NCBI GenBank assembly: GCA_963978545.1 | Contig: OZ021729.1 | Coordinates: 89,744,466 to 89,808,465, forward strand | DNA from: Linyphia triangularis | Taxonomy: Eukaryota; Arthropoda; Arachnida; Araneae; Linyphiidae | Length of the DNA: 64,000 nt | Direction of reading: 5' to 3' | Program-made: the position numbers and the translations under genes | The notes under the pieces: model-generated | Told to the model about the DNA's origin: nothing | Seen by the model: only the letters and a program-made list of their open reading frames with translations | The model's database searches: none | Part shown: positions 63,691 to 64,000 of the stretch, in pieces | How positions within the stretch are numbered: position 1 is the stretch's first letter | Layout: each line of letters starts with the position of its first letter

Positions 63691-64000
63691 TAGTTGGTCT
63701 AAATGTGGTCCAAAAAGTGCACTTTCAAAATGTTTCGTTTCAAATTATCCCCATATTAATCGTATGAAAAATTTCACACTTCTAAATTTTCAAACTTTTA
63801 CAATCTTTTTACAGCTAGGGTAACAAAAATCATCACCCGAATTGATTTCCACATTAAAATGGTCATTAAAATGAAATTTTACTACTCAAAATTCAGTTAT
63901 TGCCAAAAAGTCCTTTGAATATATATTAAACTTGCCAATCCTAAGGCAATTTTCGAATTCTCAATTTTCGAATTTTACCCTTAATTTTTGGCTAGGATAA
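63691..64000. repeat. Diverged units, probably close to the right array edge
   Basis: From about 63,690 the sequence departs from the interior consensus: AAATAGTTGGTCTAAATGTGG, TTTCGTTTCAAATTATCCCCA, GCCAAAAAGTCCTTTGAATATATA with a 10-base loss, and TTTTTGGCTAGGATAA. Several changes (TTTCGTTTCAAAT, CCCCATATTAATCG) resemble the left-edge unit at 26806. This fits an array margin just outside the window. Confidence 0.55.

Larger units (their letters stand above)
26085..64000. repeat. Satellite array, ~894-bp monomer, at least 37.9 kb
   Basis: Head-to-tail AT-rich satellite filling the rest of the window. The marker CACATGGCGGA recurs 48 times by hand count, from 26640 to 63566. Most spacings are 890-895 bp; shorter ones are 411-412 and 789-792 bp, always in that pair. 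Conserved segments in most full units, in order: TTTCGTTTTAAATTTTCC, TTTTTACAGCTAGGGTAAC, CATCACCCGAATTGATTTCC, GTTGCCTAGGATAATAAAAG, GAGCGCTTTCG, GAAATATTTCAAGATTTACG and CACATGGCGGA. Weak similarity between the two CATCACCCGA segments, about 190 bp apart inside one unit, hints at older sub-repeats. The recurring 60-113-codon frames are identical because units are homogenised; there is no evidence that they are genes. Confidence 0.97.

Noticed and set aside
26085..64000. CRISPR array or prokaryotic repeat system
   Set aside because: The units are about 894 bp with no short repeat-spacer pattern, and the window is eukaryotic.
26085..64000. Centromeric satellite with CENP-B boxes
   Set aside because: No match to the CENP-B box pattern in the units I read. 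The position next to an NDOR1 exon also does not require a centromere, although it cannot be excluded.

Overview
This is AT-rich eukaryotic DNA, most likely from an arthropod and probably an insect. That guess rests on the one recognisable host-gene exon, on tRNA-derived SINEs, on a Tigger/pogo-type transposase, and on CAGGG-ended elements rich in TTCCCTGA motifs. It is an inference, not a species call. There is no sign of bacterial or viral gene organisation. Almost every open frame in the window is an incidental small ORF.

Region 1 (1-25,780) is an old graveyard of mobile DNA. It holds a GC-rich hairpin cluster (1-143) and a decayed Tigger/pogo-like DDD transposase (1175-2735). An ancient repeat occurs in three diverged copies (3.2, 4.15 and 9.0 kb), one of them split by a 690-bp CAGGG-ended transposon with a 5-bp target duplication. 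There are several inverted-repeat structures, including a 632-bp near-perfect palindrome at 13.4-14.0 kb with TTAA on both sides. A (TA)n(TG)n microsatellite lies at 14.6 kb. At 17.25-23.2 kb is a nested insertion: a dead copy of a Cys-rich (CXC-type) invertebrate protein family is split by a 3.69-kb element with perfect 23-bp terminal inverted repeats, and again by a SINE with a 14-bp target-site duplication.

Region 2 (25,782 to about 26,075, minus strand) is the terminal coding exon of NDOR1, the NADPH-dependent diflavin oxidoreductase of cytosolic Fe-S cluster assembly. It ends in the family's characteristic ETWA C-terminus. The upstream exons are not in the window.

Region 3 (about 26,085-64,000) is one satellite array of at least 37.9 kb. 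It starts within about 10-15 bp of the NDOR1 exon, so the array probably sits in an NDOR1 intron. The basic monomer is about 894 bp. Deleted variants of about 411 and 792 bp combine with a full unit into a 2,097-bp higher-order repeat, present three times in tandem. A still larger block of about 18.6 kb is present twice; the second copy lacks one 2,097-bp unit and one 894-bp unit, a direct footprint of unequal exchange. The outermost units on the left, and the last 300 bp on the right, are the most diverged, so the right edge of the array may lie close to the window end.

The most notable object is this intronic, multi-level satellite beside a conserved exon. Next are the unclassified 3.69-kb TIR element and the palindrome. 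I found no operon-like or multi-gene functional system.
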